A program made the position numbers and the translations under genes. This document shows positions 44,736 to 54,083 of a stretch of 64,000 bases of DNA, one piece after another. The stretch lies in assembly GCF_029892605.1 (NCBI RefSeq), contig NZ_JARXWF010000012.1, forward strand, positions 1-64,000. Reading direction: 5' to 3'. Origin of the DNA: Parabacteroides sp. PM6-13. GTDB lineage: Bacteria; Bacteroidota; Bacteroidia; Bacteroidales; Tannerellaceae. Position 1 is the stretch's first letter, and each line of letters opens with the position of its first letter. The notes below the pieces were generated by a model. It ran no database searches and was not told where the DNA came from. It saw only the letters and a list, made by a program, of their open reading frames with translations.

Positions 44736-45959
44736 ATGAACAGAGTTGTTATCACAGGCATGGGTATTTATTCCTGTATAGGGAAGAACCAAGAAGAGGT
44801 ATTGCATTCCTTATACAACGGGGTTTCCGGCATCGGCATCGATCCGGCACGCAAGGAATATGGCTACCGCTCAGCCCTGACCGGGATACTGGAACGCCCT
44901 GACCTGAAAGGCATATTGGACAGAAAGAAACGCAATGGACTTTGCGAACAGGGACAATATGCCTATGTGGCAACTTTGGAAGCGCTCCGCCAAGCAGGCA
45001 TCGACGAGGACTACCTGCAAAACAACGAGGTAGGCATCCTGTATGGCAACGACAGCAGCGCGGAGCCGGTGATCCAGGCGATCGATATCATCCGCGAAAA
45101 ACATAATACAACACTGGTAGGATCGGGATCGGTTTTTCAGAGTATGAACTCGACCGTAACGATGAACCTGGCGGTGATATTCAAACTCAAAGGAATCAAC
45201 TTTACGATCTCCGGTGCCTGCGCCAGCGGGTCACACGCCATTGGCATGGCACACACCCTGATCCGTACCGGCATGCAGGAGTGTATCGTTTGCGGAGGAG
45301 CCCAGGAGATGAATATCTATTCGGTAGGCAGCTTCGACGGACTCGAAGCCTTCTCCCGCAGGGAAGAGGAGCCAACGAAAGCCTCGCGCCCATTCGACAA
45401 GAACCGGGACGGATTGGTACCCAGCGGAGGAGCAGCCACCCTTATTCTCGAAAGCTACGAATCGGCAATGCGCCGCGGGGCAACGATCCTGGCGGAAGTG
45501 GCCGGTTATGGCTTCTCTTCGAATGGCGACCATCTCTCCGTGCCCAATGTGGAAGGGCCGGCACGCTCCTTAAAGAGAGCGTTGGAAAGCGCCCGGTTAT
45601 CCATACAGGACATACCATATATCAATGCACACGCGACCTCTACCCCGGTAGGCGACCAGAACGAAGCGAAAGCGATCCTGGAACTCCTGGGCGATTATCG
45701 CCCATATGTCACCTCCACCAAGTCGCAAACGGGACATGAGATGTGGATGGCGGGAGCCAGTGAAGTGGTTTATTCCATGTTGATGATGCAAAACGGTTTC
45801 ATCGCTCCGCATCTGAATCTGGAAGAACCCGACGAGGTATCTTCCAAACTGCTGATCCCAACAGAAAGGGTGGAGACGGAGTTTGATGCGTTCCTATCGA
45901 ATTCATTTGGCTTCGGAGGAACCAATTCGACACTGATTGTCCGGAAATTTACTGAATAA
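44736..45959 (+). CDS. Beta-ketoacyl-ACP synthase (FabF/FabB type)
   Basis: The 407-aa condensing enzyme has all catalytic residues: C162 in ISGACASGSHAIG, His in INAHATSTPVGDQ and His in KSQTGHEMWMAGASE. The last two are spaced as in active ketosynthases. It could extend the aromatic starter or the polyene chain. It lies between the reductase and an ACP gene in the same transcript. Confidence 0.9.
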   Translation: MNRVVITGMGIYSCIGKNQEEVLHSLYNGVSGIGIDPARKEYGYRSALTGILERPDLKGILDRKKRNGLCEQGQYAYVATLEALRQAGIDEDYLQNNEVGILYGNDSSAEPVIQAIDIIREKHNTTLVGSGSVFQSMNSTVTMNLAVIFKLKGINFTISGACASGSHAIGMAHTLIRTGMQECIVCGGAQEMNIYSVGSFDGLEAFSRREEEPTKASRPFDKNRDGLVPSGGAATLILESYESAMRRGATILAEVAGYGFSSNGDHLSVPNVEGPARSLKRALESARLSIQDIPYINAHATSTPVGDQNEAKAILELLGDYRPYVTSTKSQTGHEMWMAGASEVVYSMLMMQNGFIAPHLNLEEPDEVSSKLLIPTERVETEFDAFLSNSFGFGGTNSTLIVRKFTE

Positions 45960-45986
45960 AAACATTTATATATACGCTATACAAAA

Positions 45987-46241
45987 ATGGCAAACGCAGA
46001 ATTAATTGCAAAAATAAACGAGAGACTGGCCGACGAATTTGAGGTCGATATCGAACGAATGCAACCCGACGCACCTATGATGCAGACCCTGGAGCTCGAC
46101 AGCCTGGATCTGGTCGATATGGTGGTGCTGGTGGAGCAGGACTTCGGATTGGTATTGAAGGCACAGGACTTCGTTGGCATACAAACATTCCAGGATTTTT
46201 ACGATTTTATCGACGCGAGACTGAATGGCGCAAACGAATGA
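45987..46241 (+). CDS. Acyl carrier protein (first)
   Basis: The 84-aa protein has the phosphopantetheine site ELDSLDLVDMVV with S39. Its helices and acidic character fit a dedicated ACP. It overlaps the acyltransferase gene by 17 bases. A second ACP of different sequence lies at 50428, suggesting separate chain types or stages. Confidence 0.92.
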   Translation: MANAELIAKINERLADEFEVDIERMQPDAPMMQTLELDSLDLVDMVVLVEQDFGLVLKAQDFVGIQTFQDFYDFIDARLNGANE

Positions 46242-47130
46242 AAGCGAATGGAAAGGGAAAACCCGGGGAGGATCCTTCGGGTATCGCTTTTTTATTCTCT
46301 TGATCAAAGGGCTGGGGATACGAGCCGCCTATGCATTTCTCTGTCTGGTGGTCGTCTACTTCATACCGTTCGCACCCAAAGCAACGAAGGCAAGTTGGCA
46401 ATATGCGCGCCGCCGCTTACATTATAACCGTCTACGTTCCATCGGTTTTCTTTTTCGCAATTACTACCGGTTCGGACAGACATTGATCGACAAGGTAGCG
46501 ATCCGCTCCGGAAAGACAGATGATTATCACTTCGATTTCGGTACACATTATGAGGAGTTCCTGCAACTATTGAACAGCGAGCAGGGAGTCATCCTCATCG
46601 GTGCGCACGTGGGCAACTGGGAGATCGGCGCCCCCTTCTTCGACGATTACGGCAAACGAATGCATATCGTGATGTATGATGCGGAGTATCAAAAGATCAA
46701 AGAGATACTGGAACAAAACATGAAAGGCGGCGGTTACCAAGTGATTCCGGTCAATGAAGACAACCTGACGCATGTGTTCCGCATCAGCGACGCGCTCAAC
46801 CGGAAAGAATATGTTTGCTTTCAGGGCGACCGGTTCACGCAAGGGGCGCAAACCCTGCAGGCTCCTTTCCTGGGCGCAAACGCCTCTTTCCCGGCCGGGC
46901 CTTACCTATTGGCCTCCCGACTGCGGGTGCCCGTGGTCTTTTATTTCGCCCTGCGTGAAAAGGGAATGAGATATTCCTTTAACTTTGTATTGGCAGATGC
47001 GCCGCCTGCCGAAAATAAACGCGGGGAACGTGAAACGGCTTTATTAACACAATATATCGAAGCATTGGAAACCATACTGGAAAAGCATCCCGAGCAATGG
47101 TTCAATTATTACGACTTCTGGAAAGTATAA
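46225..47130 (+). CDS. Lipid A-type acyltransferase (LpxL/HtrB family)
   Basis: The 301-aa protein has an N-terminal membrane helix (IRAAYAFLCLVVVYFIPF) and the acyltransferase catalytic HxxxxE in GAHVGNWEIG (H128, E133), with later YVCFQGDRFTQGA and LASRLRVPVVFYF. The family transfers acyl chains from ACP to lipids on the inner face of the cytoplasmic membrane. In aryl-polyene clusters such enzymes attach the polyene to a lipid anchor; that role is inferred here. Confidence 0.88.
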   Translation: MAQTNESEWKGKTRGGSFGYRFFILLIKGLGIRAAYAFLCLVVVYFIPFAPKATKASWQYARRRLHYNRLRSIGFLFRNYYRFGQTLIDKVAIRSGKTDDYHFDFGTHYEEFLQLLNSEQGVILIGAHVGNWEIGAPFFDDYGKRMHIVMYDAEYQKIKEILEQNMKGGGYQVIPVNEDNLTHVFRISDALNRKEYVCFQGDRFTQGAQTLQAPFLGANASFPAGPYLLASRLRVPVVFYFALREKGMRYSFNFVLADAPPAENKRGERETALLTQYIEALETILEKHPEQWFNYYDFWKV

Positions 47131-47143
47131 ACAAAGAAAACAT

Positions 47144-48235
47144 ATGAAACTATCGTCTCCTCAAAAGGAAATATATAGTAAAGACCGGTTCACGGCAGCC
47201 GAAGCGCAACGGCTTGCGCAGGAGATTGCCTTCGGCCCGGTTGTCTTTCAGGTATCGCGCCTGATGCGTTCTTTCGGCATCTTCGAGATGTTGCGGAATG
47301 CCTCCGACGGATTAAGCCTGGAGGAGATTACGGAAAAGACCCAACTTTCGCGTTATGCCGTGCAGGTATTATTGGAATCCTCGCTGACCATCGGAACGAT
47401 CCTATTGAAAGAGGAGCGTTTCTATTTGGGCAAAGCCGGTTGGTTTCTGTTGACCGATGAGATGGCACGCGTGAATATGGACTTCAATCAGGATGTCAAT
47501 TACCTCGGACTCTTCCATCTGGAGGAGGCGTTGAAGGAAGGAAAACCGGCGGGACTACAGGTATTCGGCGAATGGCCGACAATCTATGAAGGACTGTCGC
47601 GCCTGCCCGAACAGGTACAAAAGAGCTGGTTTGCTTTCGATCATTTCTATTCGGACAACTCGTTCCAGCAAGCATTGGAGATTGTCTTCTCGCGTCCGAC
47701 GCGCACCTTGCTCGATGTCGGTGGCAATACCGGACGATGGGCAATGCAATGTGTGGCCTATTCACCCAATGTGAAGGTGACCATTATGGATCTTCCGCAG
47801 CAGTTGGAGATGATGCGTGAAGCGACCAAAGAACAGGAAGGGGCAGACCGTGTCGGAGGATTCCCGGCCAATCTATTGGATCCGGCGCAGGTGTTTCCCA
47901 AAGGCTTTGATGCTATCTGGATGAGCCAGTTCCTCGATTGCTTCGCTGAAGAAGAGGTATTGAGTATTCTTTCCCGGGCGGCCGTTTCGATGGAAGCCGA
48001 TAGTCGTCTTTATATTATGGAGACGTTCTGGGACAGACAGAAGTTCGAAACGGCCTCCTATTGCCTGGCGCAGACCAGTCTCTACTTCACAGCATTGGCA
48101 AACGGCAACAGCAAGATGTATTACTCCGCCGATATGGAGCGGTTGGTAGCCGAAGCCGGACTGGAGGTCGAACAAATGCACGACGGACTGGGCTTGGGGC
48201 ATACGATTATGCAATGTAAAAAGAAGAGAAGTTAA
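47144..48235 (+). CDS. SAM-dependent O-methyltransferase-like enzyme
   Basis: The 363-aa protein has an N-terminal winged-helix dimerisation region (LMRSFGIFEMLRNASDGLSL, then EITEKTQLSRYAVQVLLESS) and a C-terminal Rossmann domain with the SAM motif TLLDVGGNTGRWAM and the later FDAIWMSQFLDCF. This is the layout of plant-type O-methyltransferases (Methyltransf_2). It may methylate a ring hydroxyl of the aromatic head. No cofactor-binding residue is missing at this level. Confidence 0.82.
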   Translation: MKLSSPQKEIYSKDRFTAAEAQRLAQEIAFGPVVFQVSRLMRSFGIFEMLRNASDGLSLEEITEKTQLSRYAVQVLLESSLTIGTILLKEERFYLGKAGWFLLTDEMARVNMDFNQDVNYLGLFHLEEALKEGKPAGLQVFGEWPTIYEGLSRLPEQVQKSWFAFDHFYSDNSFQQALEIVFSRPTRTLLDVGGNTGRWAMQCVAYSPNVKVTIMDLPQQLEMMREATKEQEGADRVGGFPANLLDPAQVFPKGFDAIWMSQFLDCFAEEEVLSILSRAAVSMEADSRLYIMETFWDRQKFETASYCLAQTSLYFTALANGNSKMYYSADMERLVAEAGLEVEQMHDGLGLGHTIMQCKKKRS

Positions 48236-48238
48236 GAT

Positions 48239-48682
48239 ATGAAACGACATAAAAAACAGGAACCGGCATTGATCCATCGCACGACGACACGCGTACGCTT
48301 CAGCGAAGTGGACGCGATGAACGTAGTCTGGCATGGTTCGTATGTGCGCTACCTGGAAGATGGGCGGGAAGCCTTCGGCAGGGAGTACGCGATCGGTTAC
48401 TTCGATATTATGAAAGAGGGCTATGTGGTTCCGATCGTCGACCTGAACGTGCAATACAAACATTCCGTATTATACGGGGAGACGATCACCATCGAGACGC
48501 GTTATATCCCAAGCTCCGCGGCAAAGATCCTCTTTGAATATATCATCTATAAGGAAGACGGCGAGACGATTGCCGCTACGGGAAGCAGCACCCAGGTGTT
48601 TGTCTCTCGCGAAACCAATCAACTGGAACTGAATACCCCGGCTTTTTATAAGGCCTGGAAAGAGAAATGGAACATCGGGTAA
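48239..48682 (+). CDS. Hotdog-fold thioesterase (YbgC/4HBT-like)
   Basis: The 147-aa protein has the 4HBT signature VRFSEVDAMNVVWHGSYVRY followed by LEDGREAFGREY. It would hydrolyse acyl thioesters or release the finished chain. It overlaps the next gene by 16 bases, and its Asp in SEVDAMNV is in the place of the 4HBT catalytic Asp. Confidence 0.85.
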   Translation: MKRHKKQEPALIHRTTTRVRFSEVDAMNVVWHGSYVRYLEDGREAFGREYAIGYFDIMKEGYVVPIVDLNVQYKHSVLYGETITIETRYIPSSAAKILFEYIIYKEDGETIAATGSSTQVFVSRETNQLELNTPAFYKAWKEKWNIG

Positions 48683-50418
48683 AGACATACCTCACGGCAG
48701 ATACCATCCTGAGTGCTTTGGGTTTTTCTACGGAGGAAAACCTGGAAGCCGTGCGTACCTACCGGACAGGACTTGGGCTGATCAACGACACGACGATATA
48801 CGACCAGCCGTTTATCGGAGCAAGAATAGACCGGAAACGCCTGCAAGAGCAAATCGAAGAAGCCGGATTAGAGCAATATACTACGCTCGAACAATTGTTT
48901 ATCCTTGCCATCTCCGATGTGATACGCCAAAGCGATATAGACCCGGCGGATCCGAACTGCCTATTGATCCTCTCGACAACGAAAGGGAATATCGATTGTC
49001 TCGAAGCGGAAGGGCTGGCGGAAGAAGCCTATCTATCGGTGATGGCGGAGCGGATTGGTAATTATTTCCGCATGACGCATACCCCGTTGGTTCTATCTAC
49101 CGCTTGTATATCGGGCGTATCCTCGCTGATTGTGGCTTCGCGCCTGATCCGAAGTGGCGACTACAAACATATTATCGTAGCCGGTGGCGATCTATTGACC
49201 CGCTTTGTCACAACGGGTTTCCAGTCGTTTAAGTCGGTAAGTCCGGCTGTTTGCCTCCCTTACGACGAGCGGCGCGACGGACTCTCGCTCGGAGAAGCCT
49301 GTGCGGCATTGTTGGTTACCTCCGATCGTTCCCGCGTAAAAGAAACTATACCCATCCTATTAACAGGAGGCGGCATCAGCAATGATGCCAATCATATCTC
49401 CGGACCTTCGCGCACCGGCGACGGACTCCACCTGGCTATGGAGCAGGCGTTGCGTGAAAGCCATCTGGAAGCGGAAGAGATCTCTTTCGTAAATGCCCAT
49501 GGCACGGCAACACCCTATAATGACGAGATGGAGTCGAAGGCGATTCACCTCAGCCATCTCGACCACACTCCCCTGAACAGCCTGAAACCCTATTGGGGAC
49601 ATACCTTGGGTGCATCGGGGCTGTTGGAGACTATTGCCTGTATGTATCAGTTGCGCGAAGGGGAAGTGTACAGCACGTTGGGGTACGAATCGACCAATGT
49701 TTCCTACCCTTTGCAAGTCAGCGCCCAACACCAGGCAGTCGCTCCGATGAGGCATTGCCTGAAAACAGCCTCCGGATTCGGAGGATCCAACGCGGCGCTT
49801 GTATTGTCTGTCGCCGAAGAAATAGAAGATACCGACGGCCTTGTCCCGGCAGAGACAGAGGTGGTTAAACACTGTCTTATCCGTCAAGGGGAGATTTGGG
49901 TGGACAACCAATTGCGCTTTTCGGCAGATGAGGGCGATGATTTCCCTGCATTTATCCGCAAAGCCTACAAAGACTTAGCACTGGACGATCGGAAATTCTA
50001 CAAAATGGATGACCTCTGCAAGCTGGGATATATAGCTACTGCCTACTTACTGGAAGGCAAAGAGCTGTCCGACCAGTACCAACCGGAAGAGATTGGCCTT
50101 ATCTTATCGAACAAAGCTGCCTCGTTAGATACCGACCTGAAGCATCAACAGGAGATCGACACGAAAGGAGATCTGGGAGCCAGCCCGGCCATTTTTGTGT
50201 ACACCCTGCCAAACGTTGTCATGGGAGAATTGGCTATTCGTTATAAAATAAAGGGAGAAAACACTTTCTTTGTATCCGGGAACGACCCGGAAGCCTTCCT
50301 GCGCCACTACGCGAGCCTGGCAATGCAAAGCCAACAGATGCGGGCTTGCGTTGTAGGATGGTGCGAACTATTGGGCTCAGCCTACGAAGCCCGCTTTGAA
50401 TGGATAGAACGTAAATAA
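48667..50418 (+). CDS. Ketosynthase fused to a degenerate ketosynthase-like domain
   Basis: Of 583 residues, the first about 385 form a complete ketosynthase: C147 in STACISGVSSLIV, His in VNAHGTATPYNDEM and His in YWGHTLGASGLLE. The remaining about 195 residues (KFYKMDDLCKLGYIATAYLL, then ASPAIFVYTLPNVVMGELAI and FFVSGNDPEAFLRHYASLAM) look like the N-terminal half of a second thiolase-fold domain without an active-site Cys. In other clusters this short domain is a separate gene. The fusion probably fixes a heterodimer-like pairing. Confidence 0.82.
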   Translation: MEHRVKTYLTADTILSALGFSTEENLEAVRTYRTGLGLINDTTIYDQPFIGARIDRKRLQEQIEEAGLEQYTTLEQLFILAISDVIRQSDIDPADPNCLLILSTTKGNIDCLEAEGLAEEAYLSVMAERIGNYFRMTHTPLVLSTACISGVSSLIVASRLIRSGDYKHIIVAGGDLLTRFVTTGFQSFKSVSPAVCLPYDERRDGLSLGEACAALLVTSDRSRVKETIPILLTGGGISNDANHISGPSRTGDGLHLAMEQALRESHLEAEEISFVNAHGTATPYNDEMESKAIHLSHLDHTPLNSLKPYWGHTLGASGLLETIACMYQLREGEVYSTLGYESTNVSYPLQVSAQHQAVAPMRHCLKTASGFGGSNAALVLSVAEEIEDTDGLVPAETEVVKHCLIRQGEIWVDNQLRFSADEGDDFPAFIRKAYKDLALDDRKFYKMDDLCKLGYIATAYLLEGKELSDQYQPEEIGLILSNKAASLDTDLKHQQEIDTKGDLGASPAIFVYTLPNVVMGELAIRYKIKGENTFFVSGNDPEAFLRHYASLAMQSQQMRACVVGWCELLGSAYEARFEWIERK

Positions 50419-50427
50419 GTAAAACAT

Positions 50428-50688
50428 ATGGAACAATTAAAACAAGAACTCAAAGAAGCATTGATCGAAACATTGAACCTGGAGGATATGACTCCGGAGG
50501 AGATCGATAATGCTGCGCCACTATTCGGAGACGAGGGGTTAGGACTCGACTCCATCGACGCCCTGGAGATCATTCTGATCCTGGAGCGCAACTACGGAAT
50601 CCGTATCGAAAAGCCATCGGAAGGTAAAGAAATCTTCTATTCGGTCGACACCCTGGCTCAATTCATCACGGCTAACCGCACGAAATGA
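50428..50688 (+). CDS. Acyl carrier protein (second)
   Basis: The 86-aa protein has the phosphopantetheine site LGLDSIDALEIIL with S42, and begins with a helix rich in Glu and Lys. It overlaps the next ketosynthase by four bases, which ties this ACP to that enzyme. Confidence 0.92.
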   Translation: MEQLKQELKEALIETLNLEDMTPEEIDNAAPLFGDEGLGLDSIDALEIILILERNYGIRIEKPSEGKEIFYSVDTLAQFITANRTK

Positions 50689-51875
50689 AAGTCTTTATCA
50701 CAGGAATAGGAGCTATTTCCGGCATTGGACAAGGGGGTGAAGAGCATCTCGCCTCCTTTCGTTCCGGACAGCATGGCCTGGGAAAGATCACTCTTTTCCC
50801 GACACGCCATGATGTACCTGTTTCTGAGGTAAAAGCAACAAACGACAACCTAAAGGAGCGGTTAGGTATACCACGGCAACAAACCCTGTCGAGAACGGCT
50901 CTTTTAGGCATCACTGCCGCCCAGGAGGCCTGGCAGGATGCAGCAATTGCCACGACAAACGGCCTGCGCGTCGGGCTTATTTCAGCCAACTCCACCGGAG
51001 GAATGGATCTCTCCGAGCAGTTTTATCCCCTTTTTCGGGAAGACAACAGCCGGGGAAGGCTGCATCATGTTGCTTCGCACGATGCCGCAGACAGCACCGA
51101 ACGGATTGCATCCTACTTAGGCTTGACCGGTTTTCGCACCACCATCAGTACCGCCTGTTCGTCGGCCGCCAACGCCTTGATGTTGGGGGCGCGCATGATC
51201 CGACAGGGCCTATTGGACGTGGTGATTGCCGGTGGCACGGATGCCCTTTGTAAATTCACCCTGAATGGGTTTTCCTCCCTGATGATTGTCGACCGGGAGC
51301 CCTGTCGTCCGTTTGATGCCTCACGGGCGGGTCTGAACCTGGGGGAGGGCGCCGGATATGTGGTATTGCAATCCGAAAAGAGTCTACACAAGTCGCCCTA
51401 CGCGGAGTTATGCGGTTTTGCCAACAGCAACGATGCTTACCATCAAACCGCCTCCTCACCGGATGGAACGGGTGCCTGGCTGGCGATGAAGAACGCCTTG
51501 GAGATCGCCGGGATCAGCCCGGAAGAGGTGGACTATATCAATGCCCACGGCACAGGCACGCCCAACAACGACGCGTCGGAAAGCCAGGCGATCTATCGTC
51601 TTTTTGGAGACAGGATCCCTCCGTTTAGCTCCACCAAAGCTTTCACCGGCCATACCTTAGGCGCTGCCGGTGGATTGGAAGCGGTGTTTAGTGTATTGGC
51701 TATTCAGCGGGGCATCTACTACCCCAACCTGAACTTCACCACCCCTATCGAAGAGACCGGCCTGATGCCTGTAACCTCCTATAGCGAACAGAACCCCATC
51801 CGCACGGTGGTGTCCAACTCGTTTGGGTTCGGAGGCAACAATACCTCTTTAGTCTTTCGTCAGATAAACCGATAA
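50685..51875 (+). CDS. Beta-ketoacyl-ACP synthase (KS alpha-like)
   Basis: The 396-aa enzyme has C158 in ISTACSSAANALMLG, His in INAHGTGTPNNDASES and His in FTGHTLGAAGGLEA, so it should be active. Its sequence is distinct from the two earlier ketosynthases. It is followed after three bases by a chain-length-factor-like gene, an alpha/beta pairing as in polyene synthases. Confidence 0.9.
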   Translation: MKVFITGIGAISGIGQGGEEHLASFRSGQHGLGKITLFPTRHDVPVSEVKATNDNLKERLGIPRQQTLSRTALLGITAAQEAWQDAAIATTNGLRVGLISANSTGGMDLSEQFYPLFREDNSRGRLHHVASHDAADSTERIASYLGLTGFRTTISTACSSAANALMLGARMIRQGLLDVVIAGGTDALCKFTLNGFSSLMIVDREPCRPFDASRAGLNLGEGAGYVVLQSEKSLHKSPYAELCGFANSNDAYHQTASSPDGTGAWLAMKNALEIAGISPEEVDYINAHGTGTPNNDASESQAIYRLFGDRIPPFSSTKAFTGHTLGAAGGLEAVFSVLAIQRGIYYPNLNFTTPIEETGLMPVTSYSEQNPIRTVVSNSFGFGGNNTSLVFRQINR

Positions 51876-51878
51876 ATT

Positions 51879-52760
51879 ATGTTTGAAAAGGCTGTCTATA
51901 TCAACTCCATCGCCTCCATACACCCGCCTGTATCGGAACCGGCAGACCGGATCCCCGGCACACGACTGAAAGCCGAAGAGCCCGACTACAAGCAGTTGAT
52001 TCCGAACGCCGGTGCGCGTCGCCGCATGAGTCGCATCATCCGGATGGGTGTCGCTGCCGCTACGCGCTGCCTGCAAGAGGCCGGAGAGGCATGGCAACCC
52101 GATGCCATCCTGACGGCTACCGGGCTGGGCTGCCTGGAAGATACGGAGAAGTTTATGAATAGCTTCCTGGATAACGATGAAGGATTGCTCGCCCCTACGG
52201 CCTTTATCCAGTCGACCTTCAACACCATTGGCGGGCAAATCGCCCTGTTGTTGGGGAATCATGGCTACAACAATACCTACGTGCACCGGGGCTTCTCGTT
52301 GGAAAGCGCCCTCTTGGATGCAGCACTTTTATTGGCAGAAGGCAAGGCCAGCCGGGTATTGGCCGGATCGATCGACGAACTGACCGACACCTTATACGCT
52401 ATCCTGGCACGTTTCGGCTGTTGGAAAAACGCCATGGCCGGCGAGGGAGCCGCATTCTTCCTACTTTCCGATCAACCCTCCGCCGCTTCGGCGGTTCAAC
52501 TACAGGCGATCGATATGATCTCTTCTCCGGAAAAACCCGGAGAGGCGTATCTCCATGCGTTTCTGAAACGATATCACGCGGAAGAGGCAACCATCCTCTA
52601 TCCGGAGGAGTACAAACAATATAGTGGCGAATACCCTACAGCTATGGGCTTCGGGCTCTGGTATGCCTGCCATCAGATGAAAGAGAAAGGCCTACCGGCC
52701 ATCCTGCTCTGTAATTCATTTCTGGACAATCATTCATTGATCCTCCTAAAACAGGCATAA
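51879..52760 (+). CDS. Ketosynthase-like chain length factor
   Basis: The 293-aa protein matches the shorter, second-type ketosynthase family (Ketoacyl-synt_2): TATGLGCLEDTEKFMNSFLD, TFNTIGGQIALLLGNHGYNN. Where an active enzyme has Cys it reads TYVHRGFSLESALLDA, so it cannot condense. It is shorter than a full ketosynthase. It probably pairs with the preceding enzyme to set chain length. Confidence 0.8.
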   Translation: MFEKAVYINSIASIHPPVSEPADRIPGTRLKAEEPDYKQLIPNAGARRRMSRIIRMGVAAATRCLQEAGEAWQPDAILTATGLGCLEDTEKFMNSFLDNDEGLLAPTAFIQSTFNTIGGQIALLLGNHGYNNTYVHRGFSLESALLDAALLLAEGKASRVLAGSIDELTDTLYAILARFGCWKNAMAGEGAAFFLLSDQPSAASAVQLQAIDMISSPEKPGEAYLHAFLKRYHAEEATILYPEEYKQYSGEYPTAMGFGLWYACHQMKEKGLPAILLCNSFLDNHSLILLKQA

Positions 52761-52761
52761 T

Positions 52762-53454
52762 ATGGTGTGGGGACTACTCATAGTATGTATCCTGGCAATA
52801 GGATCTTTCCTGTTCTACGCCTCCTACAGTATCGCTTCAGGTGTTTACCTGAAAGCCTTTTGCCGGGCAAATACCCGGGAAAAAGTAGTGGCATTGACCT
52901 TCGACGACGGGCCTGATCCCATACAGTCACCCTTTGTACTTGATCTGCTTTCACGCTATCAGGCCAAGGCTTCCTTCTTCTGCATCGGGGAAAAAGCCGC
53001 GCAATATCCGGAAATTGTCCGGCGGATGTACCGCGAAGGCCACCTGGTCGGCAACCATTCGCTGCAACATAAAAACAGTTTCCCCCTCACACCCTACCGG
53101 GAGATGCTTGCTGATCTCACGCAAACCCAAGAGATATTGGAGGGAATCATCGAAGCACCCGTCACTTTTTTCCGCCCGCCCTTCGGGGTGACCAATCCAA
53201 CCGTTGGAAAAGCCGTCCGCACATTGGGGTATACCACCATCGGCTGGAGCGTCCGTTCGCTCGACACCCGGGGAGAGCCGGTCGACCGAATCATGAAACG
53301 AATCACAAAACAAATCCGTCCGGGCGCCGTTATACTCTTACACGACCGCCTGCCGGATAGTGTCGAACTGTTGACGGCACTGTTTGAATACCTTCAGGCT
53401 AACGAATACAAGGTGAAACGTGTTGATGAACTAATAAATAATTACGCCTTATGA
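52762..53454 (+). CDS. NodB-type polysaccharide deacetylase family protein
   Basis: The 230-aa protein has one N-terminal membrane helix and a NodB domain: VVALTFDDGPDP (motif 1), GHLVGNHSLQH (motif 2 with metal-binding His), FFRPPFG (motif 3) and GAVILLHDR (motif 5). Such enzymes deacetylate N-acetylglucosamine sugars; here it may act on a carbohydrate part of the lipid anchor. The last gene region overlaps lolA by four bases. Confidence 0.85.
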   Translation: MVWGLLIVCILAIGSFLFYASYSIASGVYLKAFCRANTREKVVALTFDDGPDPIQSPFVLDLLSRYQAKASFFCIGEKAAQYPEIVRRMYREGHLVGNHSLQHKNSFPLTPYREMLADLTQTQEILEGIIEAPVTFFRPPFGVTNPTVGKAVRTLGYTTIGWSVRSLDTRGEPVDRIMKRITKQIRPGAVILLHDRLPDSVELLTALFEYLQANEYKVKRVDELINNYAL

Positions 53455-54083
53455 AACAATTCTGTATAGTACTTTTCTTCCTTTTTACCGGGCAAGCCTT
53501 CGCGCAGGAAGCGGCTACACCCCTCGTCTCCTTAGAGGCTTTTCAGGAGCGTCTGAAAGAGGCATCCGGCAAGATTCAATCCATTGAAGCCGACTTCCGT
53601 CAGGATAAATACCTCGATGTCTTTGCCGAAACGATTGTTTCCAAAGGCCGCTTCGCCTACCGCAAAGAGGATAAGATCCGGCTGGAATACACCGATCCCC
53701 TCGCCTACCTGATGGTGATCAACGGTAGCCAGCTGAAAATCCTGTCGGATGGCAAAACGAATATCGTCTCTTTAGGCACCAACCCCATGATGCAAGAGAT
53801 GAAAACCCTGATTGCCGCCAGTATGATCGGTGACCTGGGCAGCCTATCCGCCGGTTATACGACCCATTTTTCGGAAAATGCCTCCTCTTACATTGCGCGG
53901 ATCGAACCCAAATCGGCCACCACCCGCCAATATATCCGGGAGATTACGATCACATTCAGTAAAACGGATATGTCGGTCACCACCCTGCGCCTGGCAGAGG
54001 CGGGAGAGGATTATACGGAATATCATTTTACCAACCGCCGGTATAACACGATCAACTCGGATGAATTGTTTGCGATACCTTAG
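53451..54083 (+). CDS. LolA-like outer membrane lipoprotein carrier protein
   Basis: The 210-aa protein has a signal peptide (MKQFCIVLFFLFTGQAFAQ) and the LolA fold (IQSIEADFRQDKYLDVFAET, KEDKIRLEYTDPLAYLMVIN). In lipid-anchored pigment clusters a LolA-type carrier is thought to move the product across the periplasm. It overlaps the lipoprotein gene by 23 bases. General LolA could also be encoded elsewhere, so I do not give the symbol. Confidence 0.85.
   Translation: MKQFCIVLFFLFTGQAFAQEAATPLVSLEAFQERLKEASGKIQSIEADFRQDKYLDVFAETIVSKGRFAYRKEDKIRLEYTDPLAYLMVINGSQLKILSDGKTNIVSLGTNPMMQEMKTLIAASMIGDLGSLSAGYTTHFSENASSYIARIEPKSATTRQYIREITITFSKTDMSVTTLRLAEAGEDYTEYHFTNRRYNTINSDELFAIP

Noticed and set aside
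53830-54060. Upstream extension of the lipoprotein gene
   Set aside because: It overlaps lolA in another frame and is Pro/Arg-rich; the lipobox follows the ATG at 54061.
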